A stretch of 64,000 nt of DNA from a virus: the IMG/VR virus record IMGVR_UViG_3300032282_001282, positions 22,284 through 86,283 of that record; one strand, written 5' to 3'. The first letter of the stretch is position 1, and every line of letters begins with the position of its first letter. Below the pieces are notes generated by a model that was not told the DNA's origin, ran no database searches, and saw only the letters and a program-made list of their open reading frames with translations. Of this stretch, positions 1 through 8,398 are shown one piece after another. The position numbers and the translations under genes were made by a program.

Positions 1-536
1 TGAAACACCTGTCCTAATTGCCAGTCGGTTAACATAATAGCAAAGCGTCGATAGACTTCGGGGTTTTCGTCAAACTTAGTGACCTTAAAACTATTTTCAC
101 GTATAGGATTACCGGGAAAGTTATCTATGTGTGTAACTAACATCTGTCCTGTACGTTGATTGTGGAAGTTAACGTCAGCTCTAGTAAGACCTAATATGTC
201 TCGGATCATACTAAACACACCAACGTTTGTTACGTTTTTGCGATCGTAAATTTCCATTTTAGGATCAGCACCGGCACGTATTAAATCAGCTTCTTCGGCA
301 CTGGCGGTATACAACTCGCCTTTTACTTTGTGTTTGTTACGGTCAGCCCAACCTGTTGCTTTCGATGTTGGCGTACATTGTTGTATAGCCGCTGTAAAAT
401 CGTAATTAAAACGACAAACGTATGTATAACTGTCCTTACCCGGCTCAGGAGGCCGAGTGGGATCAAAATGCCAACGACTTGTAGCCTTTGTGCCTTCCCA
501 ACGGCTACCGTTCCAATCTAAATATTTTTCTGTCAT
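1..536 (-). CDS. HxD-type Fe(II)/2-oxoglutarate dioxygenase-like protein (3' end outside window)
   Basis: The gene starts with ATG at 536 and is open to the window edge, about 178 codons. The visible part contains RTGQMLVTHIDNF and MLTDWQLGQVF, which align with RxGQMFTAHIDP and MLEDWKPGQFM of the protein at 5634-6368, so the two are paralogues. The H-x-D in THID is the expected metal-binding pair of cupin-fold Fe(II)/2OG oxygenases; the distal His and Arg would lie beyond the window. The start abuts the stop of the Bug-type binding protein upstream on the same strand (base 537), so they are co-transcribed. Substrate unknown. Confidence 0.7.
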   Translation of the reverse strand, partial: MTEKYLDWNGSRWEGTKATSRWHFDPTRPPEPGKDSYTYVCRFNYDFTAAIQQCTPTSKATGWADRNKHKVKGELYTASAEEADLIRAGADPKMEIYDRKNVTNVGVFSMIRDILGLTRADVNFHNQRTGQMLVTHIDNFPGNPIRENSFKVTKFDENPEVYRRFAIMLTDWQLGQVF

Positions 537-1496
537 TTATTTTGTGGAGAGCGATTTAATTAACGGATTAAAAGTTTTTCTTAAATCTTCAACATGACTT
601 TTAATACCTTGTGGGTATAACTCTTCTTCAACGTAGAATACAAAGTTTAAGTCAGCATATTCTTTATACTCTGGACTACGTATTGCATCTGCAAAAACAC
701 GTTGATACCAATCGACTATGTCCTTGGGTGCATTCGGTGGCAACAACAAACTCCATCCGCCATAGATATTAATGTTTCCTACTGAATCTCTTAGTAGTGG
801 GACATTTGGTAACTGTGGCAACTTTTTATTACCAGTTAAGCCGATGAATTTAATTTTGCCTGCTTCAGCCAACGGCCTTGCAACAGCACTAGGTAATACG
901 CCAAACTCAATACCGGCATCACTGGCAACACTGGTTACAACCTGCGCCGGTCCTTGAAATTGAATATACTGTACCTGTTGATTTCCATTGGCTTTAAGCA
1001 TCATGTATTCGTAGACCATACGATGTGCTCCGCTACCAACTCCAACGTTAATAGGATTTTGTGTAGTCTGTAGTCTCTTTACAAATTCAGCCGGAGTGTT
1101 TGTTCGGCTGTCGGCTTTTGCAACCAAGGCCAGTGGACTCTTGCCAATGGTCATTATGTCGGTGAAACTATTGTAATTAAATTTTTTAACATCCGCTTGC
1201 CAAATATCGTTAGTAACATAGATACTCATTTGACTGGGAATTAAAATAGTATAACCGTCAGCTGGCGTAGTTACAAAACTGTTGAGAGCCACTACTCCAT
1301 CTGCGCCAACTTTGTTTTCAAATATAAATTTAACATCAGGGTTGCGTTTAGAAATAATGTTTGCAATAGCTCTGAATGTAAGTTCATTACCTGTGCCTGG
1401 GCCATAACCTATCACTACGTTAATTGGTTTAGTGGGTTCCCAAGCAAATGCGGCCAATGGAAATAGCAATAATGCTAATAGAAGTTTTTTTATCAT
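537..1496 (-). CDS. Bug/TctC-family periplasmic solute-binding protein
   Basis: 319 aa with a clear Sec signal peptide (MIKKLLLALLLF..AFAWEP). The body has the Bug/TctC pattern: PINVVIGYGPGTGN near the N-terminus, ENKVGADGVVA, DGYTILIPS, and VGSGAHRMVYE, with length typical of the family (about 300-325 aa). Family members bind carboxylates or related metabolites for tripartite tricarboxylate transporters and are expanded in Burkholderiales. No membrane subunits TctA/TctB are visible here, so the protein would have to use host permeases or serve another purpose. A TTGACT-N17-TATACT promoter lies just upstream. Confidence 0.88.
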   Translation of the reverse strand: MIKKLLLALLLFPLAAFAWEPTKPINVVIGYGPGTGNELTFRAIANIISKRNPDVKFIFENKVGADGVVALNSFVTTPADGYTILIPSQMSIYVTNDIWQADVKKFNYNSFTDIMTIGKSPLALVAKADSRTNTPAEFVKRLQTTQNPINVGVGSGAHRMVYEYMMLKANGNQQVQYIQFQGPAQVVTSVASDAGIEFGVLPSAVARPLAEAGKIKFIGLTGNKKLPQLPNVPLLRDSVGNINIYGGWSLLLPPNAPKDIVDWYQRVFADAIRSPEYKEYADLNFVFYVEEELYPQGIKSHVEDLRKTFNPLIKSLSTK

Positions 1497-1542
1497 TTTG
1501 ATTGAAATTCTGATGTGCCTAATACTTATACTAGTTTCTACA

Positions 1543-1571
1543 AGTATAAACTGTTATTTTATCAAAGTCAA
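1543..1571 (-). promoter_or_regulatory. Sigma70-like promoter for the Bug-type gene
   Basis: On the minus strand TTGACT (1571-1566), a 17-nt spacer and TATACT (1548-1543), followed about 45 nt later by the start codon at 1496. Confidence 0.75.
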
Positions 1572-1579
1572 GCCATGAC

Positions 1580-1621
1580 CTAAATAATTTAGTAGACACC
1601 ATGTCTACTATTTCAAGGAGG
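1580..1621 (+). promoter_or_regulatory. phoH leader: late-promoter-like box, hairpin and strong SD
   Basis: CTAAATAA at 1580-1587 resembles the late octamer. It is followed by an inverted repeat AGTAGAC (1591-1597) / GTCTACT (1603-1609) around ACCAT, then a full Shine-Dalgarno AAGGAGG (1615-1621). A similar hairpin with the same ACCATG loop sits upstream of the gene at 58942-59112. Confidence 0.45.
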
Positions 1622-1626
1622 CAAAT

Positions 1627-2394
1627 TTGTCCAAACGACAACGAGGTAATAGAGCAGAGGCTCTAATTGTAGATAATCACAGTAGTTTTAGTAGTAATAA
1701 TACAGTAAGGTTGGACTTGTATCAGAAACCTAGTAAGTTTCAACAACGCCCAATTACGCTGATCCCAAAAAGTCTTGCCCAAGAGACCTATATTGACCTA
1801 TTAACCGATCCCGAAAAACTTATAGTGTTTGCCACAGGCCCAGCGGGCACAGGCAAAACAATGCTGGCTGTACTGGCCGCACTCAAAGCATTTAGGGATG
1901 GCAAAATAGAACGTATAGTCGTAACAAGACCTGCTGTGGGAGTCGATGATGAAGAACATGGGTTTTTACCCGGAGACTTAAATGAAAAGATGGCTCCGTG
2001 GACTAGACCTATATTTGACATAATCGGCGAATACTACCGCCAAACAGAAATCGTACGTATGCTAGATGAAAATCAAATTGAGATCAGTCCCCTAGCCTAT
2101 ATGAGAGGTAGAACATTTAAAAAATCGTGGATTATTGCAGACGAAATGCAAAACGCGACACCAAGTCAGATGAAAATGTTACTCACACGATTAGGGGAAG
2201 GCAGTAAAATGATCGTTACAGGTGATACACGCCAAGCAGATAGACAGGAGGACGACAACGGATTGTTGGATTTCCAGCGTTTAGTAGAGGATTATCAACG
2301 CTGTAAATATGTGTCTGGAATCGAGTTCGATCACAGAGATATTCAACGACACCCTGCTGTGCTTGAAATTCTTAAAATTTACAAGGAGGTCTAG
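1627..2394 (+). CDS. phoH: PhoH-like ATPase
   Basis: 255 aa. Walker A GPAGTGKT (residues 71-78), Walker B-like WIIADEMQN and the RGRTF and TGDTRQ motifs are those of the PhoH/RhlB-type P-loop family, one of the commonest host-derived genes of marine and freshwater T4-like phages. The start is TTG at 1627, supported by SD AAGGAGG at 1615-1621. It is one of only a few plus-strand genes and is closed by a strong intrinsic terminator. Family members are ATPases, often linked to phosphate stress and RNA metabolism; the exact role in phage is not settled. Confidence 0.93.
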   Translation: MSKRQRGNRAEALIVDNHSSFSSNNTVRLDLYQKPSKFQQRPITLIPKSLAQETYIDLLTDPEKLIVFATGPAGTGKTMLAVLAALKAFRDGKIERIVVTRPAVGVDDEEHGFLPGDLNEKMAPWTRPIFDIIGEYYRQTEIVRMLDENQIEISPLAYMRGRTFKKSWIIADEMQNATPSQMKMLLTRLGEGSKMIVTGDTRQADRQEDDNGLLDFQRLVEDYQRCKYVSGIEFDHRDIQRHPAVLEILKIYKEV

Positions 2395-2415
2395 TTTATA
2401 CAAATTAGATAGAGT

Positions 2416-2439
2416 AAACCCGGGATCTTCCCGGGTTTT
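2416..2439 (+). terminator. Rho-independent terminator after phoH
   Basis: Ten-base-pair stem AAACCCGGGA / TCCCGGGTTT with a 3-nt loop, followed by TTG and T-rich sequence, 20 nt after the phoH stop. Confidence 0.88.
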
Positions 2440-2460
2440 GTTATACCCCCCACTAAATAC

Positions 2461-2468
2461 TATAAATA
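2461..2468 (+). promoter_or_regulatory. Late promoter octamer TATAAATA
   Basis: Exact T4 late consensus TATAAATA, about 90 nt upstream of the TRAP-type gene at 2558. A second copy follows at 2523. Confidence 0.5.
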
Positions 2469-2522
2469 TTTCAAGTATGCCTTGCTGTGCCCCCCAAATT
2501 CACAAACATTATTTAATTAAGG

Positions 2523-2530
2523 CATAAATA
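2523..2530 (+). promoter_or_regulatory. Late promoter octamer CATAAATA
   Basis: NATAAATA element 27 nt before the start codon of the gene at 2558, followed by an AGGAG Shine-Dalgarno at 2543-2547; the spacing fits a start site near 2537. Confidence 0.6.
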
Positions 2531-2557
2531 TGTTTATATCACTAGGAGATTTACAAT

Positions 2558-3595
2558 ATGTCAGACCGCAGAAAAATTCGTTGGTTAATTGCCCACTTTC
2601 CGGTACACCTATTTCAAAGAACTGCCGAAGCATTTGGCCGCGAACTAGAAACTTTGTGCCCAGGACAATTTGAACTCGAAATCCACACTTTAGATACTTT
2701 TGCAGAAAAGTACAGCGACAAGTATAGCAATATCAATAAGCGTATGCCACGCTTGCCAGGCTTAGAAGATAAGCAAGGAATTGCAAAGAAGCATGCCGCT
2801 ACTGACGTTAAAGAAATGTACGAAAAATGGGATACATTCTTTGATGGTTTGCGTGAAGGCGATTTCGAAATGAGCCAAACACAAGTATTTACAGTTGCTG
2901 AAAAATTACATAATAAAGATTTTGCCGCACTAGATTTACCATTCTTGTTTGACAATCACGACCACGTTAGCCGTGTATTAGATGGCGAAATTGGTGACGA
3001 GCTATGCAAAGGCCTAGAAAATGAAAAGATTCGTGGTTTAGCATTTACTTACTCCGGTGGTTATCGCATTATCGGTAGCACAAATGGTCTAAGCAACCTT
3101 AGTGATTTAGCACACACAGATTTGATCGTTGCTAACCGTCCAAGCGAAGTATTGTTTGGCAATGGTTTTGGAACTCCAATCCTACGTCGCTCTGAAGTTG
3201 CTAACGCTAGTTTAGCTGAAGGTGTAAATGACGGCATGGCTGTTGAAACTACATACATTCGCTTTACTGGTAAGCACGTATTAAAAACAAATCACAGTAT
3301 TTTCATGACAACTATCTTAACTGGTACTAAGTTCTTAGATAGTTTAACAGAAGACCAACGTAATGCATTTATGGTTGCCGCAAAGCGTGTAGCTAAGATC
3401 GAACGTGAGTGGTCTGTTGCAGATGCTGAAAAATACGAACGCGATGCTGTAACCAATGGTGTTACAATCATTGACTTGTCTGAAGAAGACCAGGCGTTGT
3501 TACAGAAGCGAGCAAAACTAAGCTATCGCCATGTTGAAGACATGGGTATCGATGTAAACTTAGTAAAACGTATTATTGAACGTCGTAAAGATTAA
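2558..3595 (+). CDS. TRAP (DctP)-type solute-binding-protein homologue lacking a signal peptide
   Basis: 345 aa. The core IRGLAFTYSGGYRI, LDLPFLF and the C-terminal helix IEREWSVADAEKY correspond to the DctP/TAXI-like binding-protein fold, and it is a clear paralogue of the protein at 6352-7314 (shared LAFTYSGG[YF]RI). Canonical DctP proteins are periplasmic, but this one begins MSDRRKIRWLIAHFP with no hydrophobic leader, so as read it would stay in the cytoplasm. It converges with, and overlaps by 4 nt, the minus-strand PP-loop gene. A late promoter box precedes it. Ligand unknown; it could be a sensor, chaperone or enzyme rather than a transporter component. Confidence 0.75.
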   Translation: MSDRRKIRWLIAHFPVHLFQRTAEAFGRELETLCPGQFELEIHTLDTFAEKYSDKYSNINKRMPRLPGLEDKQGIAKKHAATDVKEMYEKWDTFFDGLREGDFEMSQTQVFTVAEKLHNKDFAALDLPFLFDNHDHVSRVLDGEIGDELCKGLENEKIRGLAFTYSGGYRIIGSTNGLSNLSDLAHTDLIVANRPSEVLFGNGFGTPILRRSEVANASLAEGVNDGMAVETTYIRFTGKHVLKTNHSIFMTTILTGTKFLDSLTEDQRNAFMVAAKRVAKIEREWSVADAEKYERDAVTNGVTIIDLSEEDQALLQKRAKLSYRHVEDMGIDVNLVKRIIERRKD

Positions 3596-4719
3596 ATATC
3601 ACCCACGTAATAACGTGGGCTGTATTTAGGAATAGTGCCCCGGCCGTTGAGAAACTCCGGGGCTATATTTTTGGCTAGATAATCTGCACCTTGTGCCCAA
3701 ACATCACGTGCTCGACTAAACTGTTTTGTATTATAGAACCAAGTATCAAACTCATTGTCCCAATCGCTCTGCGGCTTGTCGACCTGGAACCACGTATTGT
3801 CCCATGTTGTTTGATACACAACTCCACGTAAGATCTTTTCCTTGGCAGTTTTAAATATACTGTTAGTACTAGACCAAATACGCTGATAGGTAGGATTGAC
3901 TTGTAAGAATCGTAAGAAGGTATGACATTGTTTAGCAAGTATATCGCAAGCTTCAGGCGACCAGTAAAAGAATTCTACTGTGCTGTTATCGTATTCACCA
4001 AAGTTTGGATTGATGTTAATGTTATTAGCTGGCTTGTCTATAAACTGTAGATAGAGTTTGCCGTCAACAATAGTACACGGCGGCTTATCAATGCCTAGTA
4101 TAATACCAATGTTTTGTCGGCTGTCAATACGTGAACGTACTTCTTTAACGTGGTAATAATTGTAACGTTGATTACCGCCAGGATTAATAACATCACGACT
4201 GTCTAACACCCAAGACTCGTCACGTGCTTTTAAGTAATAGGTTAAGATGTCTTTGCTAGAATCGTATACTGTAACCTTAGTATTAGGCATATTATCTGCA
4301 ATCCATTGCATCTTATCCTTGACTGTTAGTTCATACTCGGCGTTTTGATTCCACGTTTCTGTAATTGCGGGATCTAGTACTAGGAAGTCAGTTTTACTTG
4401 CTTCAAAGATCCAGTTAGTAATAATTTCATCAATGTGCAGACCTTGACGATAGAATGACATTAGGATATTATGACTGTCTGCACCACCTGAGTAACTTAG
4501 GATAATGTAATCATATTGTTCACGTAGTTCACGTGCCCTACGATCATATAGTGCATCTAATGACAGTTCTGGTTCATGACTAAAATCGTACGCATCAAAT
4601 ACATCATTGTTAAACACCCATTCAACAGGCAGTTTATTTTGTGTAGCGTGTAGCAAACAGCGGGCTTTGCTGGCAAATGCTTGATTGCCAGCAATATAAT
4701 ATCCTAAGGATTTATTCAT
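3592..4719 (-). CDS. PP-loop (asparagine-synthase-like) ATP pyrophosphatase
   Basis: 375 aa. The motif SYSGGADS (residues 75-82) is the SGGxDS pyrophosphate loop of N-type ATP pyrophosphatases (asparagine synthetase C-domain, QueC, TilS and relatives), which activate a carboxylate or carbonyl by adenylation. There is no N-terminal glutaminase Cys, so it is not a complete class-II amidotransferase. A paralogue is at 41990-43105. Both copies sit next to a Bug-type binding protein; here the start codon overlaps the stop of the Bug gene (base 4719). Substrate cannot be read from the sequence. Confidence 0.75.
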   Translation of the reverse strand: MNKSLGYYIAGNQAFASKARCLLHATQNKLPVEWVFNNDVFDAYDFSHEPELSLDALYDRRARELREQYDYIILSYSGGADSHNILMSFYRQGLHIDEIITNWIFEASKTDFLVLDPAITETWNQNAEYELTVKDKMQWIADNMPNTKVTVYDSSKDILTYYLKARDESWVLDSRDVINPGGNQRYNYYHVKEVRSRIDSRQNIGIILGIDKPPCTIVDGKLYLQFIDKPANNININPNFGEYDNSTVEFFYWSPEACDILAKQCHTFLRFLQVNPTYQRIWSSTNSIFKTAKEKILRGVVYQTTWDNTWFQVDKPQSDWDNEFDTWFYNTKQFSRARDVWAQGADYLAKNIAPEFLNGRGTIPKYSPRYYVGDI

Positions 4720-5624
4720 TATTGTAGTGGCTTAACTTTTGCGGCTTGCTCGCGCCAGAACTTAACCTGTTGGTTAAACCAGCTAACTGTTTGTGCCCAG
4801 GTAAAATCTGCTGGTGTTGAAAACTCTCTAGCATAACCAGCTTGTACATCCGGTGCCCGGTTAGCTACACGTAGTAGCTCATATAGCTCTCGAACTTTTT
4901 CTGCAGGCATCTCAGTACTAGCAACAATAACAGTATTGGTACTTACATTTTCAAATCCTTTGATACCTTGGCTTGCTAAAGTTGGGTGGCCTTTGATGCT
5001 ACGTGTTCCTGTTAGGCCTAGCACACTTGTCAAATTTGCGTCAACTGCGCCTTCAATTTCACTTAACCAGTTCCAACCAGTATCAATATGTCGACCTAAT
5101 ACATCTTTATTGGCATCTACTAAACTAGTGTAATTAACAATACGAACACCGCTATAATGTTCGCCTAAAATACTTCCCATTAAATTACTGTGGCTACCAT
5201 AACCGCTGATTGATGTCGTAAACCCATAGTCTTTCTTTATATCTTTGACGCTTTTGTATTGTGTACTAAAGAGTGCAACTGGTGCGCCAAGGGTTTGAAC
5301 TAATACTGGTTGAAAACTTTCTGCGGCATATCCTGTTTCTTTATCAAAGTTTGGCCGAATAAAGAACGTGCTTGTGCCACCGAGTAATGTATTCTTAGGA
5401 TTATCCAATATATACTTTGCGGCTACTGCACCACCTGCACCAGGTTTAGTTTCAAAAACAAACTCGTACTTGGTTTGATTCTTATTAAGATCTGCTACCA
5501 TAGCACGATAAAAGTTTGCTTGGTTAGCGGCAGGACTAAAACCCCAGACTAAGGTAATTCTTTCTGCGGCCATTGCCGTGACTGAAGCGGCCATAAGTGC
5601 GGCCAACACTATTTTTTTAAACAT
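4719..5624 (-). CDS. Bug/TctC-family periplasmic solute-binding protein
   Basis: 301 aa with signal peptide MFKKIVLAALMAASVTAMAAE. Motifs typical of the family: ITLVWGFSPAAN, ETKPGAGGAVAA, TSISGYGSHSN and LGLTGTRS. It is coupled by a one-base overlap to the PP-loop gene downstream and is 9 nt after the dioxygenase gene upstream, suggesting one operon: TRAP-like protein, dioxygenase, Bug protein, PP-loop ATPase. Confidence 0.87.
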   Translation of the reverse strand: MFKKIVLAALMAASVTAMAAERITLVWGFSPAANQANFYRAMVADLNKNQTKYEFVFETKPGAGGAVAAKYILDNPKNTLLGGTSTFFIRPNFDKETGYAAESFQPVLVQTLGAPVALFSTQYKSVKDIKKDYGFTTSISGYGSHSNLMGSILGEHYSGVRIVNYTSLVDANKDVLGRHIDTGWNWLSEIEGAVDANLTSVLGLTGTRSIKGHPTLASQGIKGFENVSTNTVIVASTEMPAEKVRELYELLRVANRAPDVQAGYAREFSTPADFTWAQTVSWFNQQVKFWREQAAKVKPLQ

Positions 5625-5633
5625 TTAATTTTC

Positions 5634-6368
5634 CTATTTGAAATTTCTTACATTGAACTTGGGATCAGTACGATCTGTTCTAAGTCCAGTTACTTGCAAA
5701 GTCATGCGGCTATGCTCACTTGCATTGGCTGTGGCGTGTGGAACATTTGGCCAATCATGCATATGAACTTCTCCGGCTCTCCATTGTTGATATACAGAGT
5801 TACCATATATCATAAACTGTCCGGGCTTCCAATCTTCTAACATAACAGTAGCACGGACAATATCTAAAGGATCGTAACCATAGTCCTGGTTATCAGGATT
5901 ACCATTACCATCCCGGTAAAACAATCTTTGTATTGGGTCTATGTGTGCTGTAAACATTTGCCCAGTTTTTTGTACATGACAACGAGAGTGTGTCACACTA
6001 AAATTAAAACTGTCAATAACTTTTTGTAATTCAGGAAACTCTGTAAAGTCATCAAAGACATCAGTTAATTCGATTTGATCGAGATTGCCACCGCCCCGAG
6101 CAATATCAGACTTGCGTTTGTCGATGCCCAGTACAATTTGCTTGGAACCACCTGTATAGGTAATGTTGTTCCAAGTGGCAGAAAAACTGCGATTGCGTAT
6201 AACAGGAAGGTAGTCGTTCCACGTTACTGGAACACTACCTAATACCATAAATGTTGAGTTGGGTCTGTCTTGTTTAAAATTATCAAAGTGGTAAGAGCTT
6301 TTTGTCTTTGACCACTCCCATACGCTATCGTAATCTGCTAGAGTTTTTGGTTTATTTGAGTTTTCCAT
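5634..6368 (-). CDS. HxD-type Fe(II)/2-oxoglutarate dioxygenase-like protein
   Basis: 244 aa. Metal triad candidates are H142 and D144 (TAHIDP) and H211 (VPHATA), with R221 (SRMTLQ) placed to hold 2-oxoglutarate; this is the classical HxD...H...R layout of the double-stranded beta-helix oxygenases. It is a paralogue of the truncated protein at 1-536. The start overlaps the end of the TRAP-like gene upstream by 17 nt. Probably hydroxylates a small molecule or a protein side chain; substrate unknown. Confidence 0.72.
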   Translation of the reverse strand: MENSNKPKTLADYDSVWEWSKTKSSYHFDNFKQDRPNSTFMVLGSVPVTWNDYLPVIRNRSFSATWNNITYTGGSKQIVLGIDKRKSDIARGGGNLDQIELTDVFDDFTEFPELQKVIDSFNFSVTHSRCHVQKTGQMFTAHIDPIQRLFYRDGNGNPDNQDYGYDPLDIVRATVMLEDWKPGQFMIYGNSVYQQWRAGEVHMHDWPNVPHATANASEHSRMTLQVTGLRTDRTDPKFNVRNFK

Positions 6369-7314
6369 TTGTTAATTGATCAAGCAGTCCTGAGCTAAAA
6401 TAAGTGTTAAACTTATTATACAGTCCTGCTGTTGCAGATACAAATTTTTCTTTTTCATTTGCAGTCATGCGTACAGTAGGAATGCCTTGCTCAGCGGCAC
6501 GTTTTTGAATTACAACATTATCGGCTAGGCTATGATCACGTTCGATTTGAGCGGCTCTCATAGCGGCACGAGCAAAAATGCCCTGTACCTTTTCACCTAA
6601 GGCTAACCAAGTTTGTTGGTTGATAATTAAACTGGTTAGGAACAAGCTGTGTTCGTTATCATTAATATGTGTAGTTTGCTTATCGTGGCCTAGTACAAAG
6701 AAACGAGTGTAAGTAGTTTCACCACCATCAACACGACCAGTTTCTAAACTAGCTTCTAAGTCTTCGATAAACATTGGAACTGGAGTAGAGCCAACGGCCT
6801 TGAAAGTTTCAACTGCTACTGGGTTATTACCACAGCCGATATTCATACTAGCAAAATCGCCAATGGATTCGATTGCACGATTACTTGGAACAATACGGAA
6901 ACCACCTGAGTAAGTAAATGCTAGTCCACGGATATTGCTATTATCAGCAACTTTGGCCAACATGTGTTGCCCAACTGGACCATCAATAACTTGACGTGCT
7001 TGCTCATCGCTGTTGAATAAGAATGGCATTGTTAGTGCATACATATCTTTGTCAACACGACCTAAAGTACTTGCATAAACTGTAGCCATGTCAATAATAC
7101 CATTATCAACTAAACCGATAACACGCTCACGGTCTGTAGTGTGTTCTGTTAAATTATCTTTAGCAATAGCGTTCCATTCTTTAAGATCTAGAACATTAAT
7201 TGTATATTGACCGTTGGTTTCTGTATAAACTTCTTCGGCAAAGCTCTTAGCGGCTTCAATAAAAACATGGTAAGGCTCATGGGCCAATACCCAGTTTAGG
7301 GTGTACTTTTGCAT
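6352..7314 (-). CDS. TRAP (DctP)-type solute-binding-protein homologue lacking a signal peptide
   Basis: 320 aa. IRGLAFTYSGGFRIVPS, MPFLFNSDEQARQ and HSLFLTSLIINQ are DctP-fold hallmarks shared with the protein at 2558-3595. It starts MQKYTLNWVLAHEPYHV, with no signal peptide or hydrophobic segment, so a cytoplasmic location is predicted. It is the first gene of the block, preceded by a GATAAATA late-type box at 7351-7358. Confidence 0.75.
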   Translation of the reverse strand: MQKYTLNWVLAHEPYHVFIEAAKSFAEEVYTETNGQYTINVLDLKEWNAIAKDNLTEHTTDRERVIGLVDNGIIDMATVYASTLGRVDKDMYALTMPFLFNSDEQARQVIDGPVGQHMLAKVADNSNIRGLAFTYSGGFRIVPSNRAIESIGDFASMNIGCGNNPVAVETFKAVGSTPVPMFIEDLEASLETGRVDGGETTYTRFFVLGHDKQTTHINDNEHSLFLTSLIINQQTWLALGEKVQGIFARAAMRAAQIERDHSLADNVVIQKRAAEQGIPTVRMTANEKEKFVSATAGLYNKFNTYFSSGLLDQLTNGKLK

Positions 7315-7349
7315 TTTGGGGTCTCCTGTTGGACTGCTACTTGATATAA

Positions 7350-7946
7350 TTATTTATCTACAGGACCGGCAATAATACTATAAACTTCTTCCCAGTTTTT
7401 AACTGTACGCACACCATCGTGATAGTGATTCATATTATGCCCGTGTTCCATTAACAGAGCATTTAATCCCAAATTTGCACCCAATTCAGCGTTTTGCGGT
7501 TTATCTTCAATCCACCAGCAACCTGTGTCGCGGTATGGGTATAGTGCTTCATCTTTGTCTGCGCCTGTGGCCAAACAAACAACACGTTGGAATACCGTAT
7601 CTCCAAATAGTTTACTTAGATTCATTTCCCTAAGTCGTTGTGCATTTGGGTCTGTGCTTAGGCTAGTAATACAATGGAAAACATACCCATGTTCTTCGTG
7701 TAGCTTTTTAACATAGTGTATGGCATCACGTAACGGAGGCAAGAAACCAATTGCGGCACTTTCGTTAAACATCTTAATTAGACGTTTGCCTTGGTCCTTA
7801 CTAATACCGTACCTTGTGCCAATATCATAGTTAAATTCACCACCGGGTAGTTTTTCAAATCCGTGTGTTTCTAACCAAATATTAAATGCGTACTCCCAAT
7901 TGAGTAACACACCATCTGCATCTACTAATATAACTGATTCTTTCAT
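7350..7946 (-). CDS. HAD-family 5'(3')-nucleotidase-like phosphatase
   Basis: 198 aa. The N-terminal DADGVLLNW carries the two catalytic aspartates D9 and D11 of HAD phosphatases, and CWWIEDKPQN near residue 150 is the Mg-binding motif. A helical cap between residues 20 and 80 and the overall length resemble 5'(3')-deoxyribonucleotidases, which fits nucleotide recycling during infection. The start overlaps the stop of the gene upstream (7943). Confidence 0.75.
   Translation of the reverse strand: MKESVILVDADGVLLNWEYAFNIWLETHGFEKLPGGEFNYDIGTRYGISKDQGKRLIKMFNESAAIGFLPPLRDAIHYVKKLHEEHGYVFHCITSLSTDPNAQRLREMNLSKLFGDTVFQRVVCLATGADKDEALYPYRDTGCWWIEDKPQNAELGANLGLNALLMEHGHNMNHYHDGVRTVKNWEEVYSIIAGPVDK
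7351..7358 (-). promoter_or_regulatory. Late-type promoter box GATAAATA
   Basis: NATAAATA on the minus strand 37 nt upstream of the start codon at 7314, overlapping the end of the HAD gene. Confidence 0.45.
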
Positions 7947-8398
7947 TCTGCTCCTTTTGTTAGTTCACATACTAACATAAAATGATCGTATGCTTGTCTA
8001 ACACTTTCATGTTTCAATAGTTTGTCTGCTTCTGCTTGCATAGCGTGTACACCAGCTTCGGCACAATCACGGATGCTGAGTCCTTGTAGTGTACACAGCT
8101 CGTCACCAAAGGCTTCAGCAAGAGCATGCCAAGCTCGTTTCTGCTCTGGGGTAACAGTCGCCTGTTTTGGGCGTAGTTCACTGGCCTTTTGTATAGCCTT
8201 ACATATAGCATCTTCTGCTATACGGCTAGCGGCTATCATTGGTGCGTAAGCAGGATCGACATTATACCTACGACTAGAACCACCTGGGTATACACTTAGC
8301 AAGTGATGGCCTTTGGGTAATGCGTCCATTAGTTCAGTATCGTACTCATATACTGGAACATATCGACGGCCTTCTTTTTTGTAATACAACTGCTTCAT
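7943..8398 (-). CDS. Conserved phage protein of unknown function
   Basis: 151 aa, soluble and Ala-rich with a helical C-terminal half. No catalytic motif recognised. Overlaps neighbours on both sides by 4 nt, so it belongs to the transcription unit that starts with the gene at 8395-9066. Confidence 0.6.
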   Translation of the reverse strand: MKQLYYKKEGRRYVPVYEYDTELMDALPKGHHLLSVYPGGSSRRYNVDPAYAPMIAASRIAEDAICKAIQKASELRPKQATVTPEQKRAWHALAEAFGDELCTLQGLSIRDCAEAGVHAMQAEADKLLKHESVRQAYDHFMLVCELTKGAE

